Positions 36,293 to 45,473 of a DNA stretch of 63,126 nt are shown here, piece after piece (the first letter of the stretch is position 1; the number at the start of each line of letters is the position of its first letter). Where the stretch lies: contig NZ_BHZE01000015.1 of assembly GCF_003851885.1 (NCBI RefSeq), positions 1 to 63,126 on the forward strand. The letters are read 5' to 3'. The stretch is from Thermaurantimonas aggregans (lineage in GTDB: Bacteria > Bacteroidota > Bacteroidia > Flavobacteriales > Schleiferiaceae). The notes under the pieces are model-generated. The model saw only the letters and a list, made by a program, of their open reading frames with translations. It had not been told where the DNA came from and ran no database searches. The position numbers and the translations under genes were made by a program.

Positions 36293-39200
36293 ATGAGAAA
36301 AAAGAGAAGTTTACTCGTTACCCTTCTCTTATTTCTGGGAATGGCGACTGCTTATGCCCAGGAGATAAGAGTAAGTGGTGTAGTGCGGGCAGCTAATACC
36401 GGTGAGACGCTGCCAGGTGCTACCGTAGTAGAAAAAGGCACCAAAAATGCCACAGCCACAAACTTTGATGGGCGCTTTGAGATCCGTGTGAAGCAAGGAG
36501 CCATCTTAGTAGTAAGCTCACTAGGCATGCAAACTCGGGAAGTAGCTGCACAGCCTAACATGGTGATCGATCTGCAGCCACAAACCCAGCAACTCAAAGA
36601 GGTAGTTGTATCAGCCCTCGGTATTGAGCGTGAACGCAAGGCTGTAGGTTACTCAGTAGAAGAGGTAAAAGGTAATGCAGTAGCTGCTTCGGGTGAAGCC
36701 AACATGGTAACAGGTCTCTCAGCTAAGGCCTCTGGTATTCAGGTGATTAACTCGAGTGGTGCTGCTGGTGCTTCGAGTTACATCCGTGTGAGAGGTCAAT
36801 CTACCTTCACCCAAAACGATAACCAGCCCCTTTTTGTAGTGGATGGTGTTCCCATTAACAACTCACAGCTCTTGACTTCTGACCTCAGAGCTGGTGTTGC
36901 ACTTTCAAACCGAGCAATAGACATTAACCCAGATGATATCGAATCAGTAACCGTACTAAAAGGAGGTGCTGCAGCTGCACTTTACGGTACTCGAGGGGCC
37001 AATGGGGTAATCCTGATTACTACCAAAAAAGGAGCCTTCAACAGACCTTTCCAAATTGAGTATTCAGGTTCATTCGAACTAATGGAGGTAAACAAACTTC
37101 CTAAACTTCAAAATGAATATGCTCAAGGTTTTGCCGGACAGTTACGCTTGTTTGGTCAGTCACTCTCTCAGTTTTCTTGGGGTCCAAAAATTAGCGAACT
37201 GGGATTTTTGCCTAATGGCCAACTGACTGATATTGATTCTTTGATGGTTCCAGGTTCTAAGGGAACTGCTCGGTCATATGATCCATATACTTTCTTCCAG
37301 AGAGGTAGCAGAGTTAATAACAGCGTAAGTCTGTCAGGAGGAAACGATCGAACTTCATACGCACTTTCAGTTGCTAACCTGACTGAAAATGGTATTATTC
37401 CTTTAAATAATTTCCAGCGTACATCCATTCGACTCTCAGGAGGTGCTCGTGTTACAAACACTTTAAAGGTGTCTGCTTCAGCTAATTATGTAAATTCAGG
37501 TGGCCGTAGAATTCAGCAAGGTTCCAATACTTCTGGTCTAATGCTCGGTCTTTTAAGAACACCCCCTTCTTTTGACAATTCAAATGGGGTAACTGATCCT
37601 ACAGATGAAAGAGCCTATATAAATCCAGATGGAACCCAGCGCAGATATTTTACTGGATACGACAACCCCTACTGGACTATCAACAAAAACCCCTTCTTCG
37701 ACAACGTAAACCGTCTGCAGGGTAACTTCCAGATTGATTATGTTCCAGTTGAGTGGCTTAGTGTAATGTGGAGATTAGGTACCGACTTCTATCACGATCG
37801 ACGCACGCAGATTTTGGCCCTGCAATCTAGAACAGCCGTAAACGGACGTTTGATCGAAGACAATTACAAATACCACGAATGGAACAGCGACCTGATCATT
37901 ACTGCAAGAAAAAGCTATGAGAGACTTAAGACTCAGTACCTCGTGGGCTGGAACGTGAATCAGCGTCTGCTCGACAACGTATATGTTCAGGGCGATAACC
38001 TCTCAATAGAAAACTTCTACAACCTTAGCAACGCTTCTACTGTTATTGCTTCTCAAGGCGTCGATAGAAGAAGACTCGCGGGTCTCTTCGGAGAGGTGCA
38101 GTTGTCTTGGGACGATGCGCACTTCGTGACTCTAACAGCACGTGGTGATCAGGCATCTACCTTTGGTGATGTAAGTAAAGTGATCTTCTATCCATCAGCC
38201 AGTTACTCATGGTTGTTTAGCGAGACTTTCGGATTGAACGAAGGTCTTATCTCCAGAGGTAAGTTCAGAGCATCATGGGCAAGAGTAGGTCTGGAGCCAT
38301 CTTTTGGATCAAACAGAACTTATTACAACCGCGCATCTTCACTTTCTGGCTGGATTGATGGAATTCAATTCCCCTTCCGTGGAGCTACTGGATTTACCTT
38401 GGGAAATACTTTAGGAAATCCTGCTCTTGGACCAGAATTCACAACTACCACCGAAGTTGGAGTTGACCTTGGCTTGTTGGATAACAGACTAAACTTGGAC
38501 ATCACCTGGTACGATAAACTTTCTACAGATCTGATTGTGGCAGTTCCTGTTGCTTCTACTTCAGGTTTTGATCAGATGTTCCAAAACATCGGTAGAATGA
38601 GAAACAGAGGTTGGGAGATATCAGCCAACTATCGCTTGTTTGAAAGCAAAGATTGGTCAGCTGACCTTGGAGTAGTGTACACATGGTATCGCAACAGAGT
38701 ACTGGAACTCGCTCCGGGTGTTGACGTTATCAACCTTCCATGGGGTTTCTTCGGTGCTAACCAGCGCTTAATGGTTGGAGAAGCTTACGGTACGCTCTTC
38801 GGCGATGACTGGCAAAGAGATGAAAACGGCAATGTATTAATCGATGAAAACGGTTATCCTATTTATTCTCCAACAGAAGTAAAAGTAGGTGATCCCAACC
38901 CCGATTGGCTCATGGGTATCACTGGTGGTTTAAATTACAAAAACTGGTCGCTCAACATGGTATGGGATATCCGCCAGGGTGGTGACATCTGGAATGGTAC
39001 AAGAGGAGCACTCTACTACTTTGGTACCCATGCTGATGTAGGAGGCGACAGAAACGGAACCTTTGTTTTCAACGATGTTGTAAAAGGAAATAGTGGGGTG
39101 TATGCTCCTGGTACAATTATCAATGGAGAAGATGTATCAGGTAAACCAAACACCACCCCGATTCCAAACAATCACCTGTCTTATGCACTCGGACCCTTGT

Positions 39201-39484
39201 CTGGTTTCACTGGTGCCAGCCGTCCTTATATTGAAGATGGATCATGGGTTCGTCTTCGTCAATTGACTCTTGCTTACACCTTCCCAAGCAAAGCGTTTGA
39301 AGGTTCTAAATTCATCAAGGGTCTTAGCGTTAATTTTACAGGAAGAAACCTACTTCTTTTCACCAAGTACACTGGTATTGATCCAGAAACCAACCTTTCA
39401 GGTGCTACCAACAGCCAGGGTGCTGACTACTTTAACATGCCCAATACAAGAGGTTACATCCTGGGTATAAAAGCTAATTTCTAA
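36293..39484 (+). CDS. SusC/RagA-type TonB-dependent outer membrane transporter
   Basis: A 1063-residue outer-membrane transporter that imports large nutrients using TonB energy. The ATG at 36293 gives a clean signal peptide (KKRSLLVTLLLFLGMATAYAQ). A carboxypeptidase-regulatory-like N-terminal domain (VSGVVRAANTGETLPGATV) and a TonB-box-like EVVVSALGIER follow. The plug has QPLFVVDGVPINN and DIESVTVLKGGAAAALYG, the SusC signatures, and the barrel ends in an aromatic LGIKANF. It forms a pair with the SusD gene 17 bases downstream. Confidence 0.95.
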   Translation: MRKKRSLLVTLLLFLGMATAYAQEIRVSGVVRAANTGETLPGATVVEKGTKNATATNFDGRFEIRVKQGAILVVSSLGMQTREVAAQPNMVIDLQPQTQQLKEVVVSALGIERERKAVGYSVEEVKGNAVAASGEANMVTGLSAKASGIQVINSSGAAGASSYIRVRGQSTFTQNDNQPLFVVDGVPINNSQLLTSDLRAGVALSNRAIDINPDDIESVTVLKGGAAAALYGTRGANGVILITTKKGAFNRPFQIEYSGSFELMEVNKLPKLQNEYAQGFAGQLRLFGQSLSQFSWGPKISELGFLPNGQLTDIDSLMVPGSKGTARSYDPYTFFQRGSRVNNSVSLSGGNDRTSYALSVANLTENGIIPLNNFQRTSIRLSGGARVTNTLKVSASANYVNSGGRRIQQGSNTSGLMLGLLRTPPSFDNSNGVTDPTDERAYINPDGTQRRYFTGYDNPYWTINKNPFFDNVNRLQGNFQIDYVPVEWLSVMWRLGTDFYHDRRTQILALQSRTAVNGRLIEDNYKYHEWNSDLIITARKSYERLKTQYLVGWNVNQRLLDNVYVQGDNLSIENFYNLSNASTVIASQGVDRRRLAGLFGEVQLSWDDAHFVTLTARGDQASTFGDVSKVIFYPSASYSWLFSETFGLNEGLISRGKFRASWARVGLEPSFGSNRTYYNRASSLSGWIDGIQFPFRGATGFTLGNTLGNPALGPEFTTTTEVGVDLGLLDNRLNLDITWYDKLSTDLIVAVPVASTSGFDQMFQNIGRMRNRGWEISANYRLFESKDWSADLGVVYTWYRNRVLELAPGVDVINLPWGFFGANQRLMVGEAYGTLFGDDWQRDENGNVLIDENGYPIYSPTEVKVGDPNPDWLMGITGGLNYKNWSLNMVWDIRQGGDIWNGTRGALYYFGTHADVGGDRNGTFVFNDVVKGNSGVYAPGTIINGEDVSGKPNTTPIPNNHLSYALGPLSGFTGASRPYIEDGSWVRLRQLTLAYTFPSKAFEGSKFIKGLSVNFTGRNLLLFTKYTGIDPETNLSGATNSQGADYFNMPNTRGYILGIKANF

Positions 39485-39501
39485 TTTAAAATTTTTGTGA
39501 T

Positions 39502-40821
39502 ATGAAAAAATTAAATCTTTTTCTAACATCACTCCTTGCAGTAGGCCTTACAGTAAGCTGTTCTAAGAAGTGGTTAGAAGACTACACCGAAGATCCGGCT
39601 CGTCCTTCGGATGTATCTGTTCGTGTGCTGTTACCCAGTGCTCAGGTGTCATATGCTTTGGCACAGGGTGATGTTCTGCCGCGTTTGACTTCTTTGTTTA
39701 TTCAGCAAATGACCGGAACTGACCGTCAATCACTTGCACACCAGCGTTATGCTCAGATAGGCGAAAGTGAATTCGATCAGCCGTGGGGTCCAAACGGATA
39801 TTCCGGAGGCATGAAAGACCTTTCTATTATCATTGAAAAAACGGCAGGCTCTTCGCCTAACTACTCCGGTGTGGCTAAAGTAATGATGGCCATGTATCTT
39901 GGATTATTTACCGATGTTTGGGGCGACATTCCCTATTCTGAAGCATTTAAGGGTGCTGACAACCTCAACCCAAGATACGATTCTCAAGAGCAGATTTACA
40001 GCACTATTCAGGATTTATTGGATGAAGCAATTTCTGAGCTTCAAAATCCCGTAAGTCCCTTGAAGCCTGGTAGCGAAGATCTAGTTTTCGGAGGTAATCT
40101 TAACCGCTGGATTAAGACTGCCTATTCATTGAAAGCACGCTATGCCCTTCACTTGAGTAAAAAGTCAGGGTTTAATCCAACAAATGTCATCTCTTTTGCA
40201 AACCAGGGAATTTCAGCCAATGCTGAAAATGCTCAAATGGTATTCGCCGGTCCACCCAACACAAATCCTTGGTTTCAGTTTAATACTCAGCGCCTTGGAT
40301 ATATTACTCAAACAGGTACAATGTATGACATGATGAGGGCAAAGAACGATCCGCGTATTCCGCTCTATCGTTCTGCGGACTCTTCTACAATGCCCTTCTA
40401 TGGCAGTCAAACTTCTCCACTTCCCTTCATCACCAACCACGAAACCAAATTCATCATTGCTGAGGCCAAGTTTCGTGCTGGCACATTTACTCGCCAGGAT
40501 TTGGTAGATGCCGTGGAAGCAAACATGACCTACCTCGGTGTAGCTGCTGCTGACATAACTACATACACAAATAACCTGCCTGCTAATCCGACTTTGGCTG
40601 ACATTATGTATGAAAAGTATGTAGCGATGTTTTCACACGTTGAGGCTTGGACTGACTGGAGAAGAACGGATCTTCCAACACTCACTCCTGTGTCAGGCGC
40701 TAACCTTCCAGCCATTCCACGTCGTTTGCCCTATCCAGAGTCTGAAAGATTGTACAACGACAACTTTATCAATCTTACCGGAAACGATGCTTTCCTGAAG
40801 CGTCACTGGTGGGATGAGTAA
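39502..40821 (+). CDS. SusD/RagB-like outer membrane lipoprotein
   Basis: A 439-residue surface lipoprotein (signal LTVSCSKKW, Cys20) that acts as the lid of the SusC transporter. It matches the short SusD-like_2 form: EDPARPSDVSVRVLLPSAQ, TDVWGDIPYSEAF, YDSQEQIYSTIQDLLDEAI, the DLVFGGNLNRWIKTAYSLKARY block, and EAWTDWRRTDLP near the end. No glycoside hydrolase or peptidase gene is attached, so the substrate is unknown. Confidence 0.93.
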   Translation: MKKLNLFLTSLLAVGLTVSCSKKWLEDYTEDPARPSDVSVRVLLPSAQVSYALAQGDVLPRLTSLFIQQMTGTDRQSLAHQRYAQIGESEFDQPWGPNGYSGGMKDLSIIIEKTAGSSPNYSGVAKVMMAMYLGLFTDVWGDIPYSEAFKGADNLNPRYDSQEQIYSTIQDLLDEAISELQNPVSPLKPGSEDLVFGGNLNRWIKTAYSLKARYALHLSKKSGFNPTNVISFANQGISANAENAQMVFAGPPNTNPWFQFNTQRLGYITQTGTMYDMMRAKNDPRIPLYRSADSSTMPFYGSQTSPLPFITNHETKFIIAEAKFRAGTFTRQDLVDAVEANMTYLGVAAADITTYTNNLPANPTLADIMYEKYVAMFSHVEAWTDWRRTDLPTLTPVSGANLPAIPRRLPYPESERLYNDNFINLTGNDAFLKRHWWDE

Positions 40822-40836
40822 GATTTCTTTAAAAGA

Positions 40837-40866
40837 AAAAGGCCGGCTTCATTGCCGGCTTTTTTA
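40837..40866 (+). terminator. Terminator of the SusCD operon
   Basis: GCCGGC (40842-40847) pairs with GCCGGC (40854-40859) with AA/TT extensions on both sides and is followed by seven T, 20 bases after the SusD stop. Confidence 0.9.
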
Positions 40867-40937
40867 TTTGTAATACTTCATTGTATTTAATACCTAATTA
40901 TGGTGATTTCCTTCAGATCGATGGTAGTATGCTAGAG

Positions 40938-41567
40938 TTAAAATTCAACTCGAAAAGCTCTGTTTCCAAGTAAGATCACATCGCCATTTTTGAGTTCAGT
41001 AGGCTGATTAACGCGTATGTAGGTGGTTTGCAACGCGCTGCGATCAGAGAGCATCCATTTGCCGTCTTTATATTCCAATGCAGCCTGCTCGCGTGAGGTT
41101 ATGGTCATATTGCCCGGGTCGGTATTATCTCGGGTTAAAATGATTTTTTCGCCTTCAAATTCCAGAGTAGCTTCTTTTTCACCCTCCTTTGGTATGCGAA
41201 CGAGTTTAAGCACGTTTTTCTCAAATAGGGCCATGCGCGACGGGTCGATGGTTTTATTTACTTCGAGCTTACGGGCTTTGGGCGATGGGGCTGAAAATTC
41301 AGCCGGCACTGCTGCATTTGCAGGTGCTTTATGCGGTGGGTCTTGTGGCGGAAGCTGCTGACTCACGGGACGACTATTGTCCATATCCCAGGGGTCAATA
41401 TTGGCTGATTTGCCCACTACGGTGGCATTCACAGGAGCTGAAGAGGGAGATGGTGAGGGCATGGATGAATCTTCCTCACGAAGCGGATAGTTACAGCGCT
41501 TGCAGCGATGATTGCGAGGCTCATTGGCGTATCCGCAGTTAGGGCAGCGTACAGGTTTATCGGTCAT
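40938..41567 (-). CDS. Zinc-ribbon and FHA-like protein
   Basis: A 209-residue soluble protein, last gene of the signalling operon. It begins with a zinc ribbon (RCPNCGYAN, RCKRCNYPLREEDS), continues through a proline- and serine-rich linker (about 35-100), and ends in an FHA-like domain (TITSREQAALEYKDGKW, then NGDVILLGNRAFRVEF). The usual FHA SRxH histidine is replaced (SREQA), so phosphothreonine binding is uncertain. The zinc ribbon is nearly a copy of the small protein encoded just upstream. It is probably an adaptor of the kinase/phosphatase pair. Confidence 0.75.
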   Translation of the reverse strand: MTDKPVRCPNCGYANEPRNHRCKRCNYPLREEDSSMPSPSPSSAPVNATVVGKSANIDPWDMDNSRPVSQQLPPQDPPHKAPANAAVPAEFSAPSPKARKLEVNKTIDPSRMALFEKNVLKLVRIPKEGEKEATLEFEGEKIILTRDNTDPGNMTITSREQAALEYKDGKWMLSDRSALQTTYIRVNQPTELKNGDVILLGNRAFRVEF

Positions 41568-41588
41568 AGGGCGTTGAGTATTATTTGA

Positions 41589-41738
41589 TCAGGTGGAGGG
41601 GGTAGGTGGTGGACTGTCTTCTTCCTCAAATGGATAGTTACAACGTTTGCAACGCTTGGCTTTTATGTCATTAGCCGTGCCGCAGTTTGGGCATCTTTTA
41701 GTTTTGGGTTTTTTGTCAGGTCCTTCTTCTATTGCCAC
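41589..41738 (-). CDS. 49-residue zinc-ribbon protein
   Basis: A short gene with a GTG start 5 bases after the phosphatase stop. It encodes KRCPNCGTAND, a spacer, KRCKRCNYPFEEEDS and a Pro-rich end. The two CxxC pairs form one zinc ribbon, almost identical to the N-terminus of the following gene. It looks like a zinc-ribbon module cut loose by partial duplication, or a stand-alone adaptor. The conserved frame and clean spacing argue that it is made. Confidence 0.7.
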   Translation of the reverse strand: MAIEEGPDKKPKTKRCPNCGTANDIKAKRCKRCNYPFEEEDSPPPTPST

Positions 41739-41743
41739 GATTT

Positions 41744-43087
41744 TCAGAGTTTGGTTTTCTTTTCAAATGTAGCAGTACTGTCCTCCTGAGGTGGTTTTTT
41801 TTGTAAATCAATAGGTTTTTTGCTTAAAGTATCTTTTTCGCTTGGTGGGGAGATGGGTTTTACATTCACAGGAGTATCCTGCACCGGGATGGTAGTCGGC
41901 AGGGGTGTTTGGCGAACGACCGGAATCGGTTCGGATGAAGACTGTGGTGGTTTTTTCTGATTATTTGATGTGGGGGGACTTTGAGTATTTGGATCAGATG
42001 GCTTTGGCTTAATCGGTTCTATAGGTGAATTTGCATGAGTGGTATCAGTAGGATTAACGACCTGCGCGGAATCTGTTCTGGTAGAATCTGAATCTGTAGT
42101 AGTTGAGAAAATCGTTTTCCACGGCACTAAAATTCCGGCAGCAAATACCAGGACTAATATGCCAAACAGCATTAAGATGGGAAGTCGATTGTTTTCTTTT
42201 GTTTCAGTTGGCTGGGCATGATCAGTTTCCTGTTCGCTCTTAATGGTGCGAAGGGAGTTTCGACGGATGTCAGCAGGCTTGTCAAATGAAGTGCCTACCG
42301 GTACTTGTACGATTTCGGCCAGTATGAGGGTGACATTATCATGAGCACCTTCGGTTAGTGTGGCCTCGATGAGTTGATTGGCTGCGTCTTCAAAGTCGGA
42401 ATAGTGAGTGAGTATGTCTTGAATCACTGCATCTTGCAGCATGCCGTGGAGTCCGTCGGTGCAGAGGAGCACGCGGTCGCCGGCTTTCATCTGTAGAGAG
42501 GTGAGGTCTGGTTTTACTTTGCCAGGTTCACCGCCGAGGGATTGGAGGATGATATTGCCCTGAGGGTGGTAAAAGGCTTCTTCAGGGGTAATCTTGCCGG
42601 CATCTACCAATTGCTGTACAAAGGAGTGGTCTTTTGTAATGGGTCGAAGAGTTCCGTTTCTAAAAAGGTACGCACGGCTGTCGCCCACCCAGGCAATGTG
42701 AAGCTGATCGCCCAAGGCGAGGGCAGCTACAAGCGTAGTGCCCATTCCGCTTTTTCCTGTATCAGATTGAGCGGCTTCATAAATTTTTTTATTGGCTTCT
42801 ACGACAGCATTTTTGAGAAAATCTGAAGGGTCAGTCTTTTTTGAATCGAAGCCAGAAAAGGCTTTTTTCATATGCATCACGGCCAGTTCAGAAGCTACTT
42901 CACCGGCATTAGCCCCGCCCATGCCGTCAGCCACTACCCACAGGGCAACGCTTTCTTTTATGTCGTAAAGGCGGCTGGCATCGAAGTACCAGTTGTCAAA
43001 ACGCTTGTCGGGGTTTAGGATGAAGTTGTCTTCGTTGTGATCGCGAACCAGCCCTTGATGTGTGCGCGCCGTGATGCGGTATTTCAT
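41744..43087 (-). CDS. Membrane-anchored PP2C-type Ser/Thr phosphatase
   Basis: It removes phosphate from Ser/Thr and should oppose the kinase in the same operon. The catalytic domain (about 1-255) has all metal-site motifs: DHNEDN, VADGMGG, VGDSRAYLFRNG, CTDGLHG and AHDNVTLIL. A membrane helix follows (about 300-320, LPILMLFGILVLVFAAGIL), then about 120 residues rich in Pro, Ser and Thr that should lie in the periplasm. It starts with ATG 14 bases after the FHA-protease stop. The periplasmic tail is unusual for a PP2C and may touch cell-wall or partner proteins. Confidence 0.93.
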   Translation of the reverse strand: MKYRITARTHQGLVRDHNEDNFILNPDKRFDNWYFDASRLYDIKESVALWVVADGMGGANAGEVASELAVMHMKKAFSGFDSKKTDPSDFLKNAVVEANKKIYEAAQSDTGKSGMGTTLVAALALGDQLHIAWVGDSRAYLFRNGTLRPITKDHSFVQQLVDAGKITPEEAFYHPQGNIILQSLGGEPGKVKPDLTSLQMKAGDRVLLCTDGLHGMLQDAVIQDILTHYSDFEDAANQLIEATLTEGAHDNVTLILAEIVQVPVGTSFDKPADIRRNSLRTIKSEQETDHAQPTETKENNRLPILMLFGILVLVFAAGILVPWKTIFSTTTDSDSTRTDSAQVVNPTDTTHANSPIEPIKPKPSDPNTQSPPTSNNQKKPPQSSSEPIPVVRQTPLPTTIPVQDTPVNVKPISPPSEKDTLSKKPIDLQKKPPQEDSTATFEKKTKL

Positions 43088-43101
43088 GGCAATTAGGGTA
43101 T

Positions 43102-44709
43102 TTATTTGGGAATTTGGGAGACAGGAGTGTAAACAGAAATGGTATTTCTAAATTTTCCGGAAACTATACCAACCGCCTTTATTTTTCCATCTTTCATCGT
43201 AAATATTGGCCCTCCAGAGTTACCTTGCGTGGTACCCATTGATGCAGCAAAAATGTATCCAGTATTGTCGTCTAAGCCATCAATGGTAGATACAGCTTCT
43301 CCATAAATGGGTTTAAAAGAGCTTTTCGATATATTTGCTCCATATCCAGCTGGATAACCGAATACATATAGAGGTGTCATGTATTTTAAACTCTTTGACA
43401 ATTCTCGATCAATTTCAATATTCCCCGACTGATTTACTTCGAAATATGCCCAATCTCCATCATTCATATCATCTACTAAAAGTGGAAGTTTAAAGGAAGG
43501 ATCATTAGGGTTTGCACCAAAAATTTTTGCAAGGAATTCATAGATTTGTTGCTGTCGACTATCTGATGGTTTACTAATATCTACGATGATTTTTTCTTGT
43601 TTGTTACCGGTCCCTTTTACATCGTTATACGTGAATGTAAACCTTTTGCCATCGGGAGAGAATATTTCATACCTGATATCTAGTGCCTTTTTTTCATAAA
43701 GTAAAATATTTGCTAATATTTCTTCTTTATTAAGAAAAATATGCTCAATATCATCGAAATCGACTAGCAAATACGTGGGAGTAACACAATGTTTTGCTGT
43801 GACTATTTTATTTTCATTTGTCAAAAAACAAGTACAGGAGCCACTCATTAATTCGATTGTGTTTGTGCCGGTTTTTAATGACATTGTCGTTTTCATAAAT
43901 AATACATCGTTGATAACATTTTTTATTAATTCTTGAGCCTCCTCAGTGTTTGTTTTTGAAGGTTGAGCAGGAGGTGGTGTAACTGTAGAAGGTGTTTTAG
44001 GTATCCTGGCTACTTTATTTCTCAAATCTTTAATTTCCTGCTGTGAATACCCCAGTGCAGCCATTAGAGAATCGCTTTGTTGCTTGCTTTTTTGTTCCAG
44101 TTCGGTAGCGCGCTTCACAGCATCGGCCAATTCTTGTTGAAATTGCTTGTCCTTAAGACTATCCTGCCAGATGTAATAGCCTCCACCGCTCAATGTAAGC
44201 AGCAGCAATACAGACATCACAGCCAGAGCTGTTTTGTAGGGTCGCAGGGCTTGCTTGCCAAAGAGCGATAGGCGACGGGTGAGGCTGATGGAGTTGGCCT
44301 TGTTGTTTTTCGGTATCAGGAAGGTCATTTTGGGCCCTTCGAGGCTGAGCTGAATGGTGTCGCCGTTTTGCAGATACCAGCGGTTTTGCACCGGCCGGCC
44401 GTTAAGTAGGGTAGGGTTGCTCTTAGAGAGATGAATGAGTACATATTGGCTACCTTCCTTCTGAATGGCGGCATGTTTTCGGCTCACGGTGGGGTACTTG
44501 TCGCTGATGCGGATGCCGCAGGAGGCGTCGCGACCGATTTCGATGTAGTTTACTATCACATCTTCGCGGCTGCCGGCCTTATGAAAATCGTCAGAGGTCA
44601 AAAATTCGAGGCTAAAGTAGTTGGTACTACCGCTCAGAGCGCTAAAGCCTGCTCCGATGGATTGGCGAAATTTGGCTGCGCCGGTCATGTTTTGTGTAGC
44701 TCGTTCCAT
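43102..44709 (-). CDS. Transmembrane FHA-trypsin-like serine protease
   Basis: A 535-residue protein that joins a cytoplasmic phosphothreonine reader to a periplasmic protease. The FHA domain (about 30-140) has IEIGRDASCGIRI, TVSRKHAAI and NPTLLNGRPV, with the key Arg, Ser, His and Asn present. One membrane helix (about 163-182) and a coiled coil follow. The rest is a trypsin-like fold with IVTAKHCV (catalytic His) and GTTQGNSGGPIF (catalytic Ser); the Asp is probably in the DDMNDGDWAYF region. It sits between the channel gene and the phosphatase gene, 5 and 14 bases from each. Confidence 0.85.
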   Translation of the reverse strand: MERATQNMTGAAKFRQSIGAGFSALSGSTNYFSLEFLTSDDFHKAGSREDVIVNYIEIGRDASCGIRISDKYPTVSRKHAAIQKEGSQYVLIHLSKSNPTLLNGRPVQNRWYLQNGDTIQLSLEGPKMTFLIPKNNKANSISLTRRLSLFGKQALRPYKTALAVMSVLLLLTLSGGGYYIWQDSLKDKQFQQELADAVKRATELEQKSKQQSDSLMAALGYSQQEIKDLRNKVARIPKTPSTVTPPPAQPSKTNTEEAQELIKNVINDVLFMKTTMSLKTGTNTIELMSGSCTCFLTNENKIVTAKHCVTPTYLLVDFDDIEHIFLNKEEILANILLYEKKALDIRYEIFSPDGKRFTFTYNDVKGTGNKQEKIIVDISKPSDSRQQQIYEFLAKIFGANPNDPSFKLPLLVDDMNDGDWAYFEVNQSGNIEIDRELSKSLKYMTPLYVFGYPAGYGANISKSSFKPIYGEAVSTIDGLDDNTGYIFAASMGTTQGNSGGPIFTMKDGKIKAVGIVSGKFRNTISVYTPVSQIPK

Positions 44710-44714
44710 GTTGT

Positions 44715-45473
44715 TTATTCTTTATAAATGCGGTTAATGAGGTTTTCGATTACGTATTCTTCCAGTCGTATGTGAAAGCGCTCGAGCCGTTCCTGCACGC
44801 TGTGGATGTACAGCATCAGAATCAGGCTGAGAAAGAGCGCCACCAATGTGGTGTCAAAGGCTATGTTAAGCGCTGAGGTCACTTTGGCGATGCCTTCAGG
44901 CGTCATGGCTTCGTTGGCAAAGCCGAGCGATTGAGCGATGCCGATAATGGTGCCAATAAAGCCTACCGAAGGAATGGCCCAAGCAGCGTAGCGGATGTAG
45001 CTCTGGCGCGATTCGGCATCGGCCATGTTGATTTTGCTTTGGCTGGTTACGATTTCGAGGGCTTCGGAAGTGGATTTGTTGGCGCGAAACTTTGTACACG
45101 CCTTTTTGATCATATCGGTGAGGAAGTACTTGCGGTACTTTTCCCTGCTGATGGCTTCGAGTTTTATTTGTGCCACGTCAGCCGGAGAGAGCACGTATTG
45201 CTCTTTTTCGGGAAGAAGGCGGAAGGTGTAGGCTTTTTCCTCTTCCGTGATTTCCCGGCTAATGGCCCATAGTTCCATTACTCCAAAAAAGAAAATAAAG
45301 TAGGTAACTCCCTGCACAATGCCAGCCGGCAATTCGCCACCTAGCAAAATGGCTATACGCCGTGCTCCGGTGCCTTCTTCAGTGGTGGTGTAAAACAGCG
45401 CCAATATGACCATCAGTACTACCGCTGCTGCGGCTGAGATGAGGATGCGCGTAAATCGGTTGTTCATACTCAA
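44715..45473 (-). CDS. MotA/TolQ/ExbB-type proton channel subunit
   Basis: A 252-residue inner-membrane protein with four hydrophobic helices (about 7-29, 52-76, 165-190, 206-232) and a cytoplasmic domain between the second and third. The last two helices carry the family's pattern: AIPSVGFIGTIIGIAQSLGF and LNIAFDTTLVALFLSLILM, with the conserved Thr and small residues that line the channel. Such proteins form a ring around a partner with a membrane aspartate. The gene overlaps the vWA gene (ATGA), which provides that partner-like helix. Confidence 0.88.
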   Translation of the reverse strand: MSMNNRFTRILISAAAAVVLMVILALFYTTTEEGTGARRIAILLGGELPAGIVQGVTYFIFFFGVMELWAISREITEEEKAYTFRLLPEKEQYVLSPADVAQIKLEAISREKYRKYFLTDMIKKACTKFRANKSTSEALEIVTSQSKINMADAESRQSYIRYAAWAIPSVGFIGTIIGIAQSLGFANEAMTPEGIAKVTSALNIAFDTTLVALFLSLILMLYIHSVQERLERFHIRLEEYVIENLINRIYKE

